From: an alpha proteobacterium AAP38
GTDB taxonomy: Bacteria > Pseudomonadota > Alphaproteobacteria > Azospirillales > Azospirillaceae
Direction: 5' to 3'
DNA length: 57,213 nucleotides
NCBI GenBank assembly: GCA_001296005.1
Contig: LJHR01000033.1
Coordinates: forward strand, 1 to 57,213
Shown: one piece after another, positions 18,504 through 28,900 of the stretch
How positions within the stretch are numbered: the first letter of the stretch is position 1
Layout: every line of letters begins with the position of its first letter
The notes under the pieces: model-generated
Told to the model about the DNA's origin: nothing
The model's database searches: none
The model's input: the letters and a program-made list of their open reading frames with translations, nothing else
Program-made: the position numbers and the translations under genes

Positions 18504-18519
18504 ATAGGCAAGAGCCTAT
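18504..18519 (-). terminator. Possible proB terminator hairpin
   Basis: ATAGGC and GCCTAT form a 6-bp stem with loop AAGA, about 25 bp after the proB stop on the minus strand. The T-tract that follows is weak, so this is tentative. Confidence 0.35.
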
Positions 18520-18544
18520 CATGAACAGGCCTTAAAGTCAGCAA

Positions 18545-19702
18545 TCACCCCAGCACCAGATCATCGCGATGCACCATCTCGTCCCGACCGCGATAGCCAA
18601 GGACGGCTTCGATCTCCGCACTGCGCCGCCCGGCGATGGCGCGGGCATCGGCGGCACCATAGGCCGACAGGCCGCGCCCGACGGTGCGCCCGTCCGGCCC
18701 CTGGATCAGGACCAGATCGCCGCGTTCAAACTCACCTTCCACCCCGCGCACCCCGGCGGGCAGCAGCGACCCGCCCTTCAGCAAGGCGGCGACGGCACCG
18801 GCATCCAGCACCAGGGTGCCTAACGGCTTCAGGCTGCCCGCGATCCAGCGCTTGCGGGCCGTACGCGGTTCGGACCCCGGCACGAACCAGGTGGCCAGCG
18901 CCCCACCCTGGTCCACCGGCGTCAGCAGGGCCGACAACGGGTTAGAGCGTTTGCCCATGGCGATGGCCATGCGGCAGCCGGCAGACAGCGCGATGCGCCC
19001 GGCCACGATCTTGGTCACCATGCCGCCGCTGCTGTAACCCGGCGGCGGCTCGCCGGCCATGCCTACAATCTCCGGCGTGATTTCCTGGACGATGGGGATG
19101 TGTTTCGCGTCCGGGTCCTTGCGCGGATCGGCGGTGTAGAGCCCGTCAATGTCGGACAGCAGGATCAGCGTATCGGCGCTGATCATCTGCGCCACGCGGG
19201 CGGCCAACCGGTCATTGTCGCCGAAGCGGATTTCGGCGGTGGCGACCGTGTCATTCTCGTTGATGACCGGCACCGCGCCCAGTTTCAGCAGGGTTTCAAT
19301 GGTGGCGCGGCCATTCAGGTGACGGCGGCGATCTTCTGTATCGTCCAAGGTCAGCAGCACCTGCGCGACGGTGATGCCATGGCGGGCCAGCGTCTCCTGA
19401 TAGGCGTGCGCCAGGCGAATCTGCCCCGTGGCGGCGGCGGCCTGTTTCTCCTCCAGCCGCAGGGGACGGCCCACCAGCCCCAGATGTTCACGTCCGCAAG
19501 CAACGGCACCAGAGGTGACGATCACCACCTCCACCCCGCGTGCGCGCAGGGCGGCGACATCGTCGGCCACGGTATCCAGCCATTCGGTGCGGATTTTGTG
19601 GGTGGCGGCATCGACCATCAGCGCCGACCCGATCTTCACGATCAGCCGCCGCGCCGAACCCAGATCCTGCGAACCCGCCAACACCGCACCCATGGCAATC
19701 AT
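18545..19702 (-). CDS. proB: Glutamate 5-kinase
   Basis: This is the first enzyme of proline synthesis, phosphorylating glutamate with ATP. The 385-aa protein has an amino-acid-kinase domain ([96 protein letters not shown]). The C-terminal PUA domain starts near residue 285 ([20 protein letters not shown]). Length fits the two-domain form. An in-frame ATG three codons later (19693) is an equal alternative. proA and obgE, common neighbours, are not next to it. Confidence 0.95.
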   Translation of the reverse strand: MIAMGAVLAGSQDLGSARRLIVKIGSALMVDAATHKIRTEWLDTVADDVAALRARGVEVVIVTSGAVACGREHLGLVGRPLRLEEKQAAAATGQIRLAHAYQETLARHGITVAQVLLTLDDTEDRRRHLNGRATIETLLKLGAVPVINENDTVATAEIRFGDNDRLAARVAQMISADTLILLSDIDGLYTADPRKDPDAKHIPIVQEITPEIVGMAGEPPPGYSSGGMVTKIVAGRIALSAGCRMAIAMGKRSNPLSALLTPVDQGGALATWFVPGSEPRTARKRWIAGSLKPLGTLVLDAGAVAALLKGGSLLPAGVRGVEGEFERGDLVLIQGPDGRTVGRGLSAYGAADARAIAGRRSAEIEAVLGYRGRDEMVHRDDLVLG

Positions 19703-19804
19703 CCCGCCCCAAGAAACCTGCCTCGCTTATGCTTTTCGGCAAGCATCGGGGTCAATGCACGAAGGAATATTGCCGGTATGCTTTGGCGGCGGGATGCTTC
19801 CACC

Positions 19805-22516
19805 CTACCGCTTGAACCGGTAGCTGACCTCCACGATCCCGTGATCGTCGGGACTGTCATGGAAGGTGAAGCCCAGATCGCGGCACAGGCCCAGCATGCC
19901 GGCATTTTCGCGTAAGACCTCGCCAAACACCTCCTGGATGCCGCGGCTGTCGGCATAGGCCAGGATGGCTTTCATCAGGCGGGAACCCAGACCCTTGCCC
20001 TTCATGTCGGACCGGACCAGCACGGCATATTCGGCCCGCTCATTATCCGGGTCGGCGGTGATGCGGACCACGCCGAAGATAGGGCCGGGCTTGTCCGGGT
20101 CGCTCAGGTCCTGCGGGATGGCGACCAGGGCCATTTCGCGGTCATAGTCGATCTGGGTCAGGCGGGCCGCCATCTGGTGCGACAGGCGGCGCATGGGCGC
20201 GAAGAAGCGCAGGCGCATATCCTCCACGCTGGTGGCCGCGATCATGTCATGGATCGCCGGCTCATCCTCCGGCCTTATCGGCCGGACCAGGAACTCACGG
20301 CCCGACCGCAAGGTCAGCGCATGTTCCAGCTTCTTGGGGTAGGCCCGAATGGCCAGCCGCTTCAGCGACCGCTCGGTCAGCGGCTTCACCTTGATGCGGG
20401 CATCCAGCGCCAGCACACCCGCCTCATCGGCATAGAGCGGGTTGATATCCAGCTCCGCGATTTCCGGGAAATCGGTGATCAGCTGGCTGACCTTGGTCAT
20501 GGTCAGGGCCACAGCGTCCAGGTCGGCCCGCGCCATGTGGCGGAAGCCCTGCAACAGCTTATAGATACGGGTGCGGGCCATGGCGTCGCGCGCCAGGTTC
20601 AGGTTCAAGGGCGCCAGGGCCAGAGCCTTGTCGTCCAGCACCTCCACCGCCACGCCACCGGCCCCGAACAGGATGACGGGGCCAAACAGCGGATCATCCA
20701 CCATGCCCAGGATCAGTTCCTGCGCACCGGGCCGGTGCGCCATCTCCTGTACCGTGAAACCCTCGATCCGGGCGTCGGGCATGGCGGTGCGGATACGTTC
20801 CAGCATGGCCTCGGCCTCCGCCCATACCTGCGTCGGCAGCAGGTTGAGCGAGACGCCGCCCAGATCGGATTTATGCGTGATGTCGGGCGACAGGATTTTC
20901 AGCGCGATACGCCCGCCCAGCCGCTTGGCCGCCCGTTCCGCCTCTGCCGGGGTGGCGGCGGTGACGGTCTGGACGCAAGGGATTCCATAGGCGCGCAGGA
21001 CCTCCTTCGCCTCAAATTCCGACAGCCAGCCGCGCCCGTCGGCCAGCGCCGTATCGATGACGGGGCGCACCGCCCCCATATCCACATCGAACTGTTCCGG
21101 CGCGCTGACCGGGGTTTCCATCAACAGTTCCTGATTGCGGCGATACTGCACCAGATGCAGGAAGGCGCGGATGGCCTGGTTCGGGGTCTGGTAGTGCGGG
21201 ATGCGGGCATGGTCCAGCAGGCGGCGCGACGGGGCCGCCTGCTGTTCACCCAGCCAGCAACCCAGCACGGGCAGGCGACGGCCACCGCCGGCCCGGCTGT
21301 TCTGTTCGCGCACAATATCGGCCACGGCCTGGGCCGCGTCGGCGCCATCGGCCACCGCCGTGGGGCAGTTCATGACCAGGACGGCATCGATATTCTTGTC
21401 CGCCATCACGATTTTCAAGGCGTCGGCATAGCGCTTGCCATCCGCATCCCCGATAATGTCCACGGGGTTACCATGGCTCCAGGTCGGCGGCAGCACCTTG
21501 TCCAGTTGCGCCAGGGTTTCCGGCGACAATTGTGCCAGCCGCCCGCCACCCGCGATCAGGGTATCGGTGGCCAGCACGCCCACCCCACCGCCATTGGTGA
21601 GGATGGCCAGCCGGTCACCGCCGATCTGCACCCCGGTGGCCAGCGTCTCCACCGCTGCGAACAGCTCATCCAGTTCGCCCACGCGCAGCATGCCGGCGCG
21701 GCGGAAGGCGGCGTCATAGACGGCATCGGCCCCGGCCAGGGCACCCGTGTGCGAACTGGCGGCGCGCGACCCTTCCTCGCTGCGGCCCGACTTGATGACG
21801 ATGACGGGTTTGGACCGCGCGGCGGTGCGGGCCGCCGACATGAATTTGCGGGCAGAGGTAATGGCTTCCACATAGAGCAGGATGGCCCGCACCGACCCGT
21901 CCTGCGCCAGATAATCCAGCATGTCGCCGAAATCGACATCGGCCTTGGACCCCAGCGAGATCAGGTGGGAAAAGCCGATGCCGCGCGGGGTGGCCCAGTC
22001 GACGATAGAGGTGACCACCGCACCTGACTGCGCCACCAGGGCGATATCGCCCTTCAGCGGCGGCACATGGCAGAAGCTGGCATTCAGCCCCTGGCCCGGC
22101 ACCATGATGCCAAGACAGTTCGGCCCAATGATGCGCAGAAGATGCGGGCGGGCAGCGTCCAGCACCGCCTGCTGAAGCTTCCGTCCCTCCTCCCCCATTT
22201 CCGCGAAACCGGCGGTGATGATCACGGCAGCCTTGGTTCCGCGTGCGCCCAGTTCGGCGATCAGGCCCGGCACGGTGGCGGGTGGGGTGGCGATGACGGC
22301 CAGTTCCGGGGTGATGGGCAGGTCGGAGACCGACGGATAGGCCAGCACCCCCTCGATCGAGCGTTCGCGCGGATTGACGGGCATGATCGGCCCGTCGAAC
22401 CCGGCATTGAACAGGTTGCGGGCCACCACCTTGCCCACCGACTTGTCTCGCCGGCTGGCCCCGATCAGGGCGACGGAGGCGGGCTTGAACAGGCTGTTCA
22501 GGTTACGGATGGTCAT
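19805..22516 (-). CDS. Acyl-CoA synthetase (NDP-forming)-like / GNAT acetyltransferase fusion (Pat-like)
   Basis: The 903-aa protein joins an ADP-forming acyl-CoA synthetase-like region to a C-terminal GNAT domain, the arrangement of the Pat/YfiQ lysine acetyltransferases. In order: CoA-binding domain (SVALIGASRRDKSVGK), succinyl-CoA-synthetase-like domains with GPNCLGIMVPG and SSHTGALAGADAVY, an ATP-grasp domain (ALKILSPDITHKSDLGGVSL), and GNAT from about residue 735 (AEYAVLVRSDMKGKGLGSRL). The His of SSHTGAL, which is phosphorylated in active ligases and often lost in Pat, is present. AGGAG precedes the ATG. It could acetylate Acs or other enzymes; the ligase activity is undecided. Confidence 0.88.
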   Translation of the reverse strand: MTIRNLNSLFKPASVALIGASRRDKSVGKVVARNLFNAGFDGPIMPVNPRERSIEGVLAYPSVSDLPITPELAVIATPPATVPGLIAELGARGTKAAVIITAGFAEMGEEGRKLQQAVLDAARPHLLRIIGPNCLGIMVPGQGLNASFCHVPPLKGDIALVAQSGAVVTSIVDWATPRGIGFSHLISLGSKADVDFGDMLDYLAQDGSVRAILLYVEAITSARKFMSAARTAARSKPVIVIKSGRSEEGSRAASSHTGALAGADAVYDAAFRRAGMLRVGELDELFAAVETLATGVQIGGDRLAILTNGGGVGVLATDTLIAGGGRLAQLSPETLAQLDKVLPPTWSHGNPVDIIGDADGKRYADALKIVMADKNIDAVLVMNCPTAVADGADAAQAVADIVREQNSRAGGGRRLPVLGCWLGEQQAAPSRRLLDHARIPHYQTPNQAIRAFLHLVQYRRNQELLMETPVSAPEQFDVDMGAVRPVIDTALADGRGWLSEFEAKEVLRAYGIPCVQTVTAATPAEAERAAKRLGGRIALKILSPDITHKSDLGGVSLNLLPTQVWAEAEAMLERIRTAMPDARIEGFTVQEMAHRPGAQELILGMVDDPLFGPVILFGAGGVAVEVLDDKALALAPLNLNLARDAMARTRIYKLLQGFRHMARADLDAVALTMTKVSQLITDFPEIAELDINPLYADEAGVLALDARIKVKPLTERSLKRLAIRAYPKKLEHALTLRSGREFLVRPIRPEDEPAIHDMIAATSVEDMRLRFFAPMRRLSHQMAARLTQIDYDREMALVAIPQDLSDPDKPGPIFGVVRITADPDNERAEYAVLVRSDMKGKGLGSRLMKAILAYADSRGIQEVFGEVLRENAGMLGLCRDLGFTFHDSPDDHGIVEVSYRFKR

Positions 22517-22634
22517 GGTGGCTCCTGGTATCCGGGATCACGCTGCCGTGCAGCATGCCGGAAGCAGGCGCCACCATAAACCAGGATCATGGTCGGGCGA
22601 TGACATGGGTCAATCATTCGCCCGCAAACAGCGA

Positions 22635-22979
22635 TCAGATCCACCAGGTTTCCGGGTTGAGGATCGGCCGGTCGTCAATGGCACGCAGCAGGCCGACGAC
22701 AGCCCGGATCAGCCACCAGATGCCGACCACGAACAGGATGAGGACCCCGATACCGATGAAGCTGGTCGCCGCGCCGATCACCATGCCCAGAACACCCAGC
22801 CAGAAGGTGCGGATAATATAGGTGATGTGCGTTTCCCACATCGTGCCATAGGCCTCGCCCCGCTTCAGATAGGCGATGATGACGCCGATAAGGCCGAACC
22901 CGACAATGGTCAGCAGATTGCAGATCACCACAATCATGCGCATGGAGCCGTTGCCCCGGCGCGAATCATATTCAGCCAT
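22635..22979 (-). CDS. Small DUF4870-like membrane protein
   Basis: The 114-aa protein has three to four hydrophobic segments (MIVVICNLLTIVGFGLIGVI, TFWLGVLGMVIGAATSFIGI, GVLILFVVGIWWLIRAVVGL) and an early YLKRGEA motif. This matches the DUF4870/Tic20-like family of small membrane proteins. GGAGGGGGG lies just before the ATG. Function is unknown; it stands 118 bp before the Pat-like gene on the same strand. Confidence 0.75.
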   Translation of the reverse strand: MAEYDSRRGNGSMRMIVVICNLLTIVGFGLIGVIIAYLKRGEAYGTMWETHITYIIRTFWLGVLGMVIGAATSFIGIGVLILFVVGIWWLIRAVVGLLRAIDDRPILNPETWWI

Positions 22980-23018
22980 TCCCCCCTCCTTCGCACGCCC
23001 TGTTCATGGGGCAAGGCA

Positions 23019-25679
23019 TCAGCCTATGCCATCCACGTCTCCTCCTGGCAACAGCCCCGGCAGACCCTCCATCGAAAGGGCCATCGGTGCCGCCGGTGCG
23101 GGGAAACTGGCGACGCGCCCCTCTGCCTTGCCGTACCGCACATAATGCTCGATCAGGGCGGTGTGGTTGAGGCCAAAGATCGCGAACAGATCGGGATTGA
23201 GGGCCGCATAAATCTCAGCATCGAACCCGGCGGCGCGTCGTCCCTCGGCTGCGCCGAAATTGACGAAATGGGTCAGCAGGGATTTCTCGTCCAATCCGAA
23301 GGCGGTGAACAGGTCGGCATTCAAGGCGGCATAGGCCTCAACATCGAATCCCGTCCCCGACCGTTTCTCCGCCGCGCCATAGCGGACATAGTGATCGACC
23401 AGCGCATTGCGGTCGGTTCCAAAGACACCGAACAGGTCAGGGTTCCTGGCGGCATAGGCCAGGGCGTCGAACCCATCCGCCTTGCGCTGTTCAAGGCGGC
23501 CATTGGACAGGTAATGAGAGAGCAGAGCATCCGTATCGAGACCGAAGGCCCGATAGAGATCGGGGTTCAAAGCGGCGTAGGCCTCGGGATCAAAGCCCGT
23601 GACGGGCCGCCCCTCGGCACGGCCATACTGGATATAGTGGCGGATCGACGCTTCGTAATCGCTGCCGAAAACCGCCGACAAGTCAGGGTTCAAGGCACGG
23701 TAGGAGAGCGCCAGGCCAGCGGCGTCGTCATTGATGATGGTGCCGGTCGCGGTGATGCTGGTAGCATTATTTGCGAGGCTGGCGCCACTGATCTGCGACA
23801 AGGTCAGGATCACCGTCTCGTCTGCCTCGACCTTCGTATCACCAGTAACGGGAACCTGGATGGTGGCCGTGGTCGATCCGGCGGCGATGGTCACGGCGCG
23901 GTCGATGGGGGCGTAATCCGTGCCGGCTGTGGCCGTGCCACCCGTTGTCTTAACAGTGAAGGTTACGGGCAGAGGAGACGACGCCGACAGGGTTACGGTG
24001 TATGACAAATGCTCCGCCCCTTCCACAACAGACGCCCCAGTCATAGACAGGGTCGGCATCTGAACAAGGATTGTCTGGTCGGAGAAAGCCAGCAGTTCCA
24101 TGCCGGTCAGCGTGTCAATCTCACCGAATGTATGCCGGACAGTGGTTGTCCCGGATTGGGTGGAAACCGTGTAATTGGACCATTTATCGGTGAACAACAC
24201 TGTATCCGTTCCCAAGCCTCCGTTCAGTGTATCGTTGCCGCCCCCGCCTGCCAACGTATCGTCACCCGTACCGCCATTCAGCGTATCTGCGCCGGCCCCG
24301 CCGGTCAGGCTGTCGTTGCCGTTGCCGCCAGTCAGGGAGAAAATCGTGGCGGACGGCGTCATGTCCTTGAAGTTATAAGCCGTGAGGCTGCTGGCCTGGA
24401 CGCCCTTCAGACGCAGGATGGTGAATAACTCATAGCCCGGCCACCTGTTGGTCGTGCCGTCATAGTCGGCCTGTACCAGCGTGTCGGCACCATCCTGGAC
24501 CAGTCGCAGAAAATCGCCGAACAGGTTACCGCCCGTATAGCCGTCGAACAGCCCGGACGAAGTAACGTCGATGATGTCACCGCCCGCACCCGCCGTGAAA
24601 TCGGTTACGATATTGGCCGCACCGGATGACACGCTCCACATCTGGATCGTATCAACACCGCCCCCACCCGTGATGTTGTTGTTGGTGGGAGATACCCGGA
24701 TCAGGTCATTGCCTTCACCGCCATCGATCCAGTTGCTGCCCAGGACATCCAGGAAATAATCACTGCCGCTGCCCCCCAGAAGGCTGTCATCCCCATCATT
24801 GCCATGCAGATAATCGGCACCACCACCCCCTAACAGCGTGTCATTCCCCGCATCGCCTTGAAGGAAGTCCGCGCCTTCGCCACCATCAATCAAATCAGCG
24901 CCGGCACCACCTTCCAGAGTGTCACTGCCATCAAGACCCGTGATCGTATCCGCCTCACCACCACCCTTCAGGCCATCAGCGCCAGACGTACCGGTCAGCG
25001 TCTTGCCTGGGGCGGCCGTACCTGAAGGGTCCATGTCCTTGAAGTTGTAAGCAGTGAGGCTGCTGGCCTGGACGTCCTTCAGACGCAGGATGGTAAAGAA
25101 TTCATAGCCCGGCCACCTGTTGGTCGTGCCGTCATAATCGGCCTGCACCAACGTGTCGGCACCATCCTGGACCAGCCGTAGAAAATCGCCGAACAGGTTG
25201 CCGCCCGTATAGCCATCAAACAACCCGGACGAAGTAACGTCGATGATGTCACCGCCCGCACCCGCCGTGAAATCGGTTACGAAATTGGCCGCTCCGGATG
25301 ACACGCTCCACATCTGGATCGTATCAACACCGCTCCCGCCCGTGATGGTGTTATTGGTGGGAGATACCCGGATCAGGTCATTGCCTTCACCGCCATCAAT
25401 CCAGTTGCTGCCCAGGACATCCAGGAAATAGTCACTGCCCCCGCCACCCAGAAGGCTGTCATCCCCGTCATTGCCATGCAGATAATCGGCACCGCCACCC
25501 CCCAACAGCGTGTCATTCCCCGCATCGCCTTGAAGGAAGTCCGCGCCTTCGCCACCATCAATCAAATCAGCGGCGGCACCACCTTCGAGAGTGTCACTGC
25601 CGTCAAGACCGCTGATCGTGTCCGCATCACCACCACCCTTCAGGCCATCAGCGCCAGACGTACCAGTCAGGATGGGCAA
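23019..25679 (-). CDS. RTX/Calx-beta protein 1 with 41-residue C-terminal repeats
   Basis: The 886-aa protein is probably secreted and calcium-binding. It starts with TTG at 25679, behind GAAGAG, directly before LTGTSGADGL. Residues 4-216 and 228-440 are two nearly identical blocks, each with RTX nonapeptides (GGEGADFLQGDAGNDTLLGG) and a segment ending LTAYNFKDM. A third RTX run spans about 445-490 (GGNGNDSLTGGAGADTLNGG). A Calx-beta domain follows at about 545-652 (SVVEGAEHLSYTVTLSA, KVEADETVILTLS). Five 41-residue repeats occupy 658-855 and a 31-residue tail ends the protein. RTX proteins usually leave through type I secretion; no transporter is near. Adhesin or matrix protein is an inference. 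Confidence 0.85.
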   Translation of the reverse strand: MPILTGTSGADGLKGGGDADTISGLDGSDTLEGGAAADLIDGGEGADFLQGDAGNDTLLGGGGADYLHGNDGDDSLLGGGGSDYFLDVLGSNWIDGGEGNDLIRVSPTNNTITGGSGVDTIQMWSVSSGAANFVTDFTAGAGGDIIDVTSSGLFDGYTGGNLFGDFLRLVQDGADTLVQADYDGTTNRWPGYEFFTILRLKDVQASSLTAYNFKDMDPSGTAAPGKTLTGTSGADGLKGGGEADTITGLDGSDTLEGGAGADLIDGGEGADFLQGDAGNDTLLGGGGADYLHGNDGDDSLLGGSGSDYFLDVLGSNWIDGGEGNDLIRVSPTNNNITGGGGVDTIQMWSVSSGAANIVTDFTAGAGGDIIDVTSSGLFDGYTGGNLFGDFLRLVQDGADTLVQADYDGTTNRWPGYELFTILRLKGVQASSLTAYNFKDMTPSATIFSLTGGNGNDSLTGGAGADTLNGGTGDDTLAGGGGNDTLNGGLGTDTVLFTDKWSNYTVSTQSGTTTVRHTFGEIDTLTGMELLAFSDQTILVQMPTLSMTGASVVEGAEHLSYTVTLSASSPLPVTFTVKTTGGTATAGTDYAPIDRAVTIAAGSTTATIQVPVTGDTKVEADETVILTLSQISGASLANNATSITATGTIINDDAAGLALSYRALNPDLSAVFGSDYEASIRHYIQYGRAEGRPVTGFDPEAYAALNPDLYRAFGLDTDALLSHYLSNGRLEQRKADGFDALAYAARNPDLFGVFGTDRNALVDHYVRYGAAEKRSGTGFDVEAYAALNADLFTAFGLDEKSLLTHFVNFGAAEGRRAAGFDAEIYAALNPDLFAIFGLNHTALIEHYVRYGKAEGRVASFPAPAAPMALSMEGLPGLLPGGDVDGIG
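23115..23708 (-). repeat. 41-residue protein repeats of RTX protein 1
   Basis: Four full 123-nt units preceded by one shorter degenerate unit. Each reads GFD.EAYAALNPDLFxAFGL followed by a segment ending HYxxxGxAEGR. The units differ in sequence, so they are old protein repeats, not recent DNA slippage. Confidence 0.9.
24360..24998 (-). repeat. Internal direct repeat, second copy, of RTX protein 1
   Basis: This copy encodes residues 228-440. It matches 25032-25670 at a 672-nt period with nine amino-acid differences in 213 and scattered silent changes. Confidence 0.9.
25032..25670 (-). repeat. Internal direct repeat, first copy, of RTX protein 1
   Basis: This copy encodes residues 4-216 and is nearly identical to 24360-24998. 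The two copies flank a short Pro/Thr/Ala linker (DPSGTAAPGKT). Recombination between them would delete one in-frame block. Confidence 0.9.
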
Positions 25680-25816
25680 AATAACTCTTCAAATTATTTC
25701 GAACAGCGCGATAGTGTACGAAAATTACACATACCATCCAGGTAACATCACTTAAATATTCCTTGAGTACTAGGCAGCATCACTTCCCAGAAGGTCGTTA
25801 ACAGTCAGATCACCTG
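25680..25816 (-). promoter_or_regulatory. AT-rich upstream region of RTX gene 1
   Basis: The 137 bp before RTX gene 1 are distinctly AT-rich compared with their surroundings (for example AAATTATTTCG and ACTTAAATATTCC). They probably hold its promoter, but I cannot place -35/-10 boxes with confidence. Confidence 0.4.
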
Positions 25817-25860
25817 GACATGAAAAACCGGGACCACAGCGGATCCCCGCTTTTCATGTC
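25817..25860 (-). terminator. Long hairpin after RTX gene 2
   Basis: GACATGAAAA (25817-25826) pairs with TTTTCATGTC (25851-25860), with further pairing (CGGG/CCCG) inside. On the minus strand a run of T follows the inner stem. It lies about 46 bp beyond the stop of the gene at 25906-29097. A second small hairpin, GGCGG-TTAC-CCGCC, sits at 25871-25885. Confidence 0.6.
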
Positions 25861-25905
25861 AGCTCTATCAGGCGGTTACCCGCCCGTCGAAGAATCACCC
25901 CGCCA

Positions 25906-28900
25906 TCACAGGAAACTGTCGATACCCCAGCCGGTATTGGACCCGAAGGTCGATAGTTCGGCAGGAGAATTGGGAATGATGCCCAGCAGGCTGAAGGTCT
26001 GGCGTCCTTCGGCAGCGCCATTCTGGACATAATGGCGGACTAGGGCTTCGCGGTTCAGGCCGAAGGCGGCGAAAACGTCGCTGTTGAAGGCAGCGTAAGC
26101 CTCCACCGTGAAGCCGTTGATGGCCCGGCCTTCCTTGTAACCCATGGTTACATAATGGTTGACCAGCGCCTGTTCATTCAGCCCGAAAGCAGAGAACAGG
26201 TCGGGGTTCAGCGCGGCATAGGCCTCCGCGTCGAAGCCGCTGGCCAGACGGCCCTCCGCCTCGCCATAGAGAATATAGTGCTGAACCAGGGCGCGGTGAT
26301 CCAGACCGTAGGCGGCAAAGACATCCTTGTTCAGCGCGGCATAGGCGACGGCATCGAAACCTTCGGCCACCCGGCCCTCACGCATGCCCTTGGTCTGGTA
26401 ATGGGTCAGCAGCGCCTTGGCGTCCAGGCCATAGAGATCGAAGACATCCTTGTTCTGGGCGGCATAGGCATCGGCATCAAAGCCGGTGGCAAGACGGCCC
26501 TCCGTCCGGCCCGTGCTGATATAATGCTGCACCAGCCCCGCATCATCACCGGCAAAACGGGTATCCAGCGAGGTGTTCAGCGCACGGTAGGCGGCGATGG
26601 AGAAATCCGCCTGGAAATCGTCGTTCAGGATGGTGGAGGACGTCCGCATGATACCATCGGAGGTCTGCACCAGGGCGCCGCGCACATTGCTGACGGTTCC
26701 GATCAGCGTATAATCGGTTGAGACCGTCGTATTCCCTGCATAGGGGAAACGGATTTCCACGGATGTCTGACCGGGAGCGATGGTGTAGCTGCGGGTCCCG
26801 ATCTGGAAGCCGGTCGAAGTGGCGTGGCTGAAGTCGAAGGTCACCGCCTCCGTCGCGGCACGTGACAGGTTGATCGTGAACACCGCGTCGGTATTGACCA
26901 CCCGGCCCTGCACCGACCCTTCGATCTTGCCTTCCACCACCACCATGTAGACGCCACGGTCCCCTTCGATCCCGTAAGAGCCGGACATGGTGAGGAAAGG
27001 CGCCTCGGCGGGTGCCACATTGACCGTCTGATCCAGGAAGGCCAGACGCTCAACGCCGACAAGAAGGTCGGTGCCGTCGCTGCCCGTCTTGTGCCGGACG
27101 GTCGTGATGCCGTTGATGGTCGTGACCTCGTAATCGGCATAAAGACCACTGAAATTGGCCGTATCCGTGCCGGAACCGCCATACAGCCTGTCGTCACCGG
27201 CACCGCCCGTCAGGGTGTCGTCGCCACCATCGCCGAACAAGCGGTTTGCATTGGCATTGCCCCGCAATGTGTCGCCGGCCAAGCCGCCGATCACATCCTG
27301 GCTGCCCATCGCCTCCCGTGTCACCGGCGTCGTCTGTGTCGCCAGGATCAGATCGGCCGCCGTCAGCTTGGCCGGATCGACGACAAGGGCGACGGCACCC
27401 ACGTCAAAGGTGGCGCCGCCCCGCAGCATCATGCCAGCCTTGCCGGCCACACGCACATGCTCGGCCATATAGCGGACCGTCTCCAGGCTGCTGATCCCCA
27501 GGGCGGACAGGTCCAGCTTGTCGGCACCCTGGGTGAAATCGGCGATAACATCCCGGCCATAAAGGTTCTGAATGACGAACGTGTCCCGACCGAGGCCACC
27601 CACCCAGACATCACCACCAGAATTGCCATAGGGTTCGTAGGGGTCGTCCTGAATCCTGTCGTCACCAGCCCCACCGAACAGCCGGTCGCTGCCAGAACTG
27701 CCGATCAGGGTGTCATTGCCGCTGCCACCGACCAGAAAGCCCGTGCCACCCCCAAAGGTTGATATCTGCTGGGCGGGCAAATCCGGCGCCAGGATGAAAT
27801 CCGCCGCCGTCAGCTTCTTCCAGTCAATATTCAAGCTCAGACTGCTGCTTGATATCTGGATCGTGCGGCCGGACGGCGACAAGGCCATCATCTCGCGCAG
27901 AACTTGAAAACTGCTGATGCCCAGATCCGAAACGTCGATCCGGTCCTGCCCCTGGGTGAAGTCGGTAACGATGGCCGTGGCAAAGCCAGTGGCGCTGCTC
28001 AGCGCAAAGACGTCACGGCCAGCACCACCCGTCATGCTGGTGATGCCGCCGATTGCCGCGTAGATGATATCGTCGCCGGCATCGCCGAAAATGGTGGAGC
28101 CGTTATAGGATCCGTGCAGCCGGTCATTGCCAGTACCGCCGAATACATAGCCGCTCTGGTTGGCGAAAATCTCCCGGGGGGCATCGCCCGACGCGAAGAT
28201 GAAATCGCGTTCCGACAGGGTCCAGTAATTGACCCCTTTCAGCTGGAACGTCACGACGCCGCTGCGCATGAAGGTGAAATTGGTGTCAGCCGTGCCCGCC
28301 ACACCCGGCGGCACCAGTGCCTTCAGGGCATCCCAGCTGCTGATGCCAAAGGCAGACAGGTCGACACGGTCCTGGCCCAGCGTGAAATCGGTAATGGTCA
28401 TACTGGTGTTGCTGTTGCCGCTGACGCTGGGCAGCAGAACATAGGTGTCGTTGCCGGCACCGCCGGTGACAGTGTCATAACCGTCGCGGACAATGATGCG
28501 GTCATGACCGGCACCAGCCAGAATGAGGTCGCTACCCGCGCCGCCGTCGATCGTGTCGTTGCCGGCCCCGCCCAGAATATCTTCGCCGGCATAACCACCA
28601 AGGATCAGGGCGCCCGTGGCGCGCGGGGTGGCGAAGACGAAGTCGGCCTCCGTCAGCTTGTCCACCGCACTGTTCATGGTGAAGACATAGACGCCGTTGG
28701 TGGCGCGGAACAGGAAGCGGGAGCCGCCATCATTGCCGCTGGACAAGAAAAGCCGCGCCGTCGCCAGATCGGGAATACCCAGGGCCGACAGATCAATCCG
28801 GTCCTCACCGGGCGTGAAGTCCGTGATTCGGGACTCCCCATAGCCATAGTAATTCTGAACGAGATTGGGGATGAACAAGTCGCGCCCCGCACCACCCGTC

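Noticed and set aside
18353-18544. 63-codon ORF between proB and the CinA-type gene
   Set aside because: It runs through the nested inverted repeats and shows no coding features.
20177-22027. 616-aa ORF antisense to the Acs/GNAT fusion
   Set aside because: Shadow of a gene with clear domains.
23115-23708. CRISPR-like array
   Set aside because: The 123-nt periodicity is in frame, units differ in sequence, and it encodes a protein repeat.
22374-24005. 543-aa plus-strand ORF opposite RTX gene 1
   Set aside because: It reads the complement of RTX and 41-residue repeats, so its apparent repeats are an artefact.
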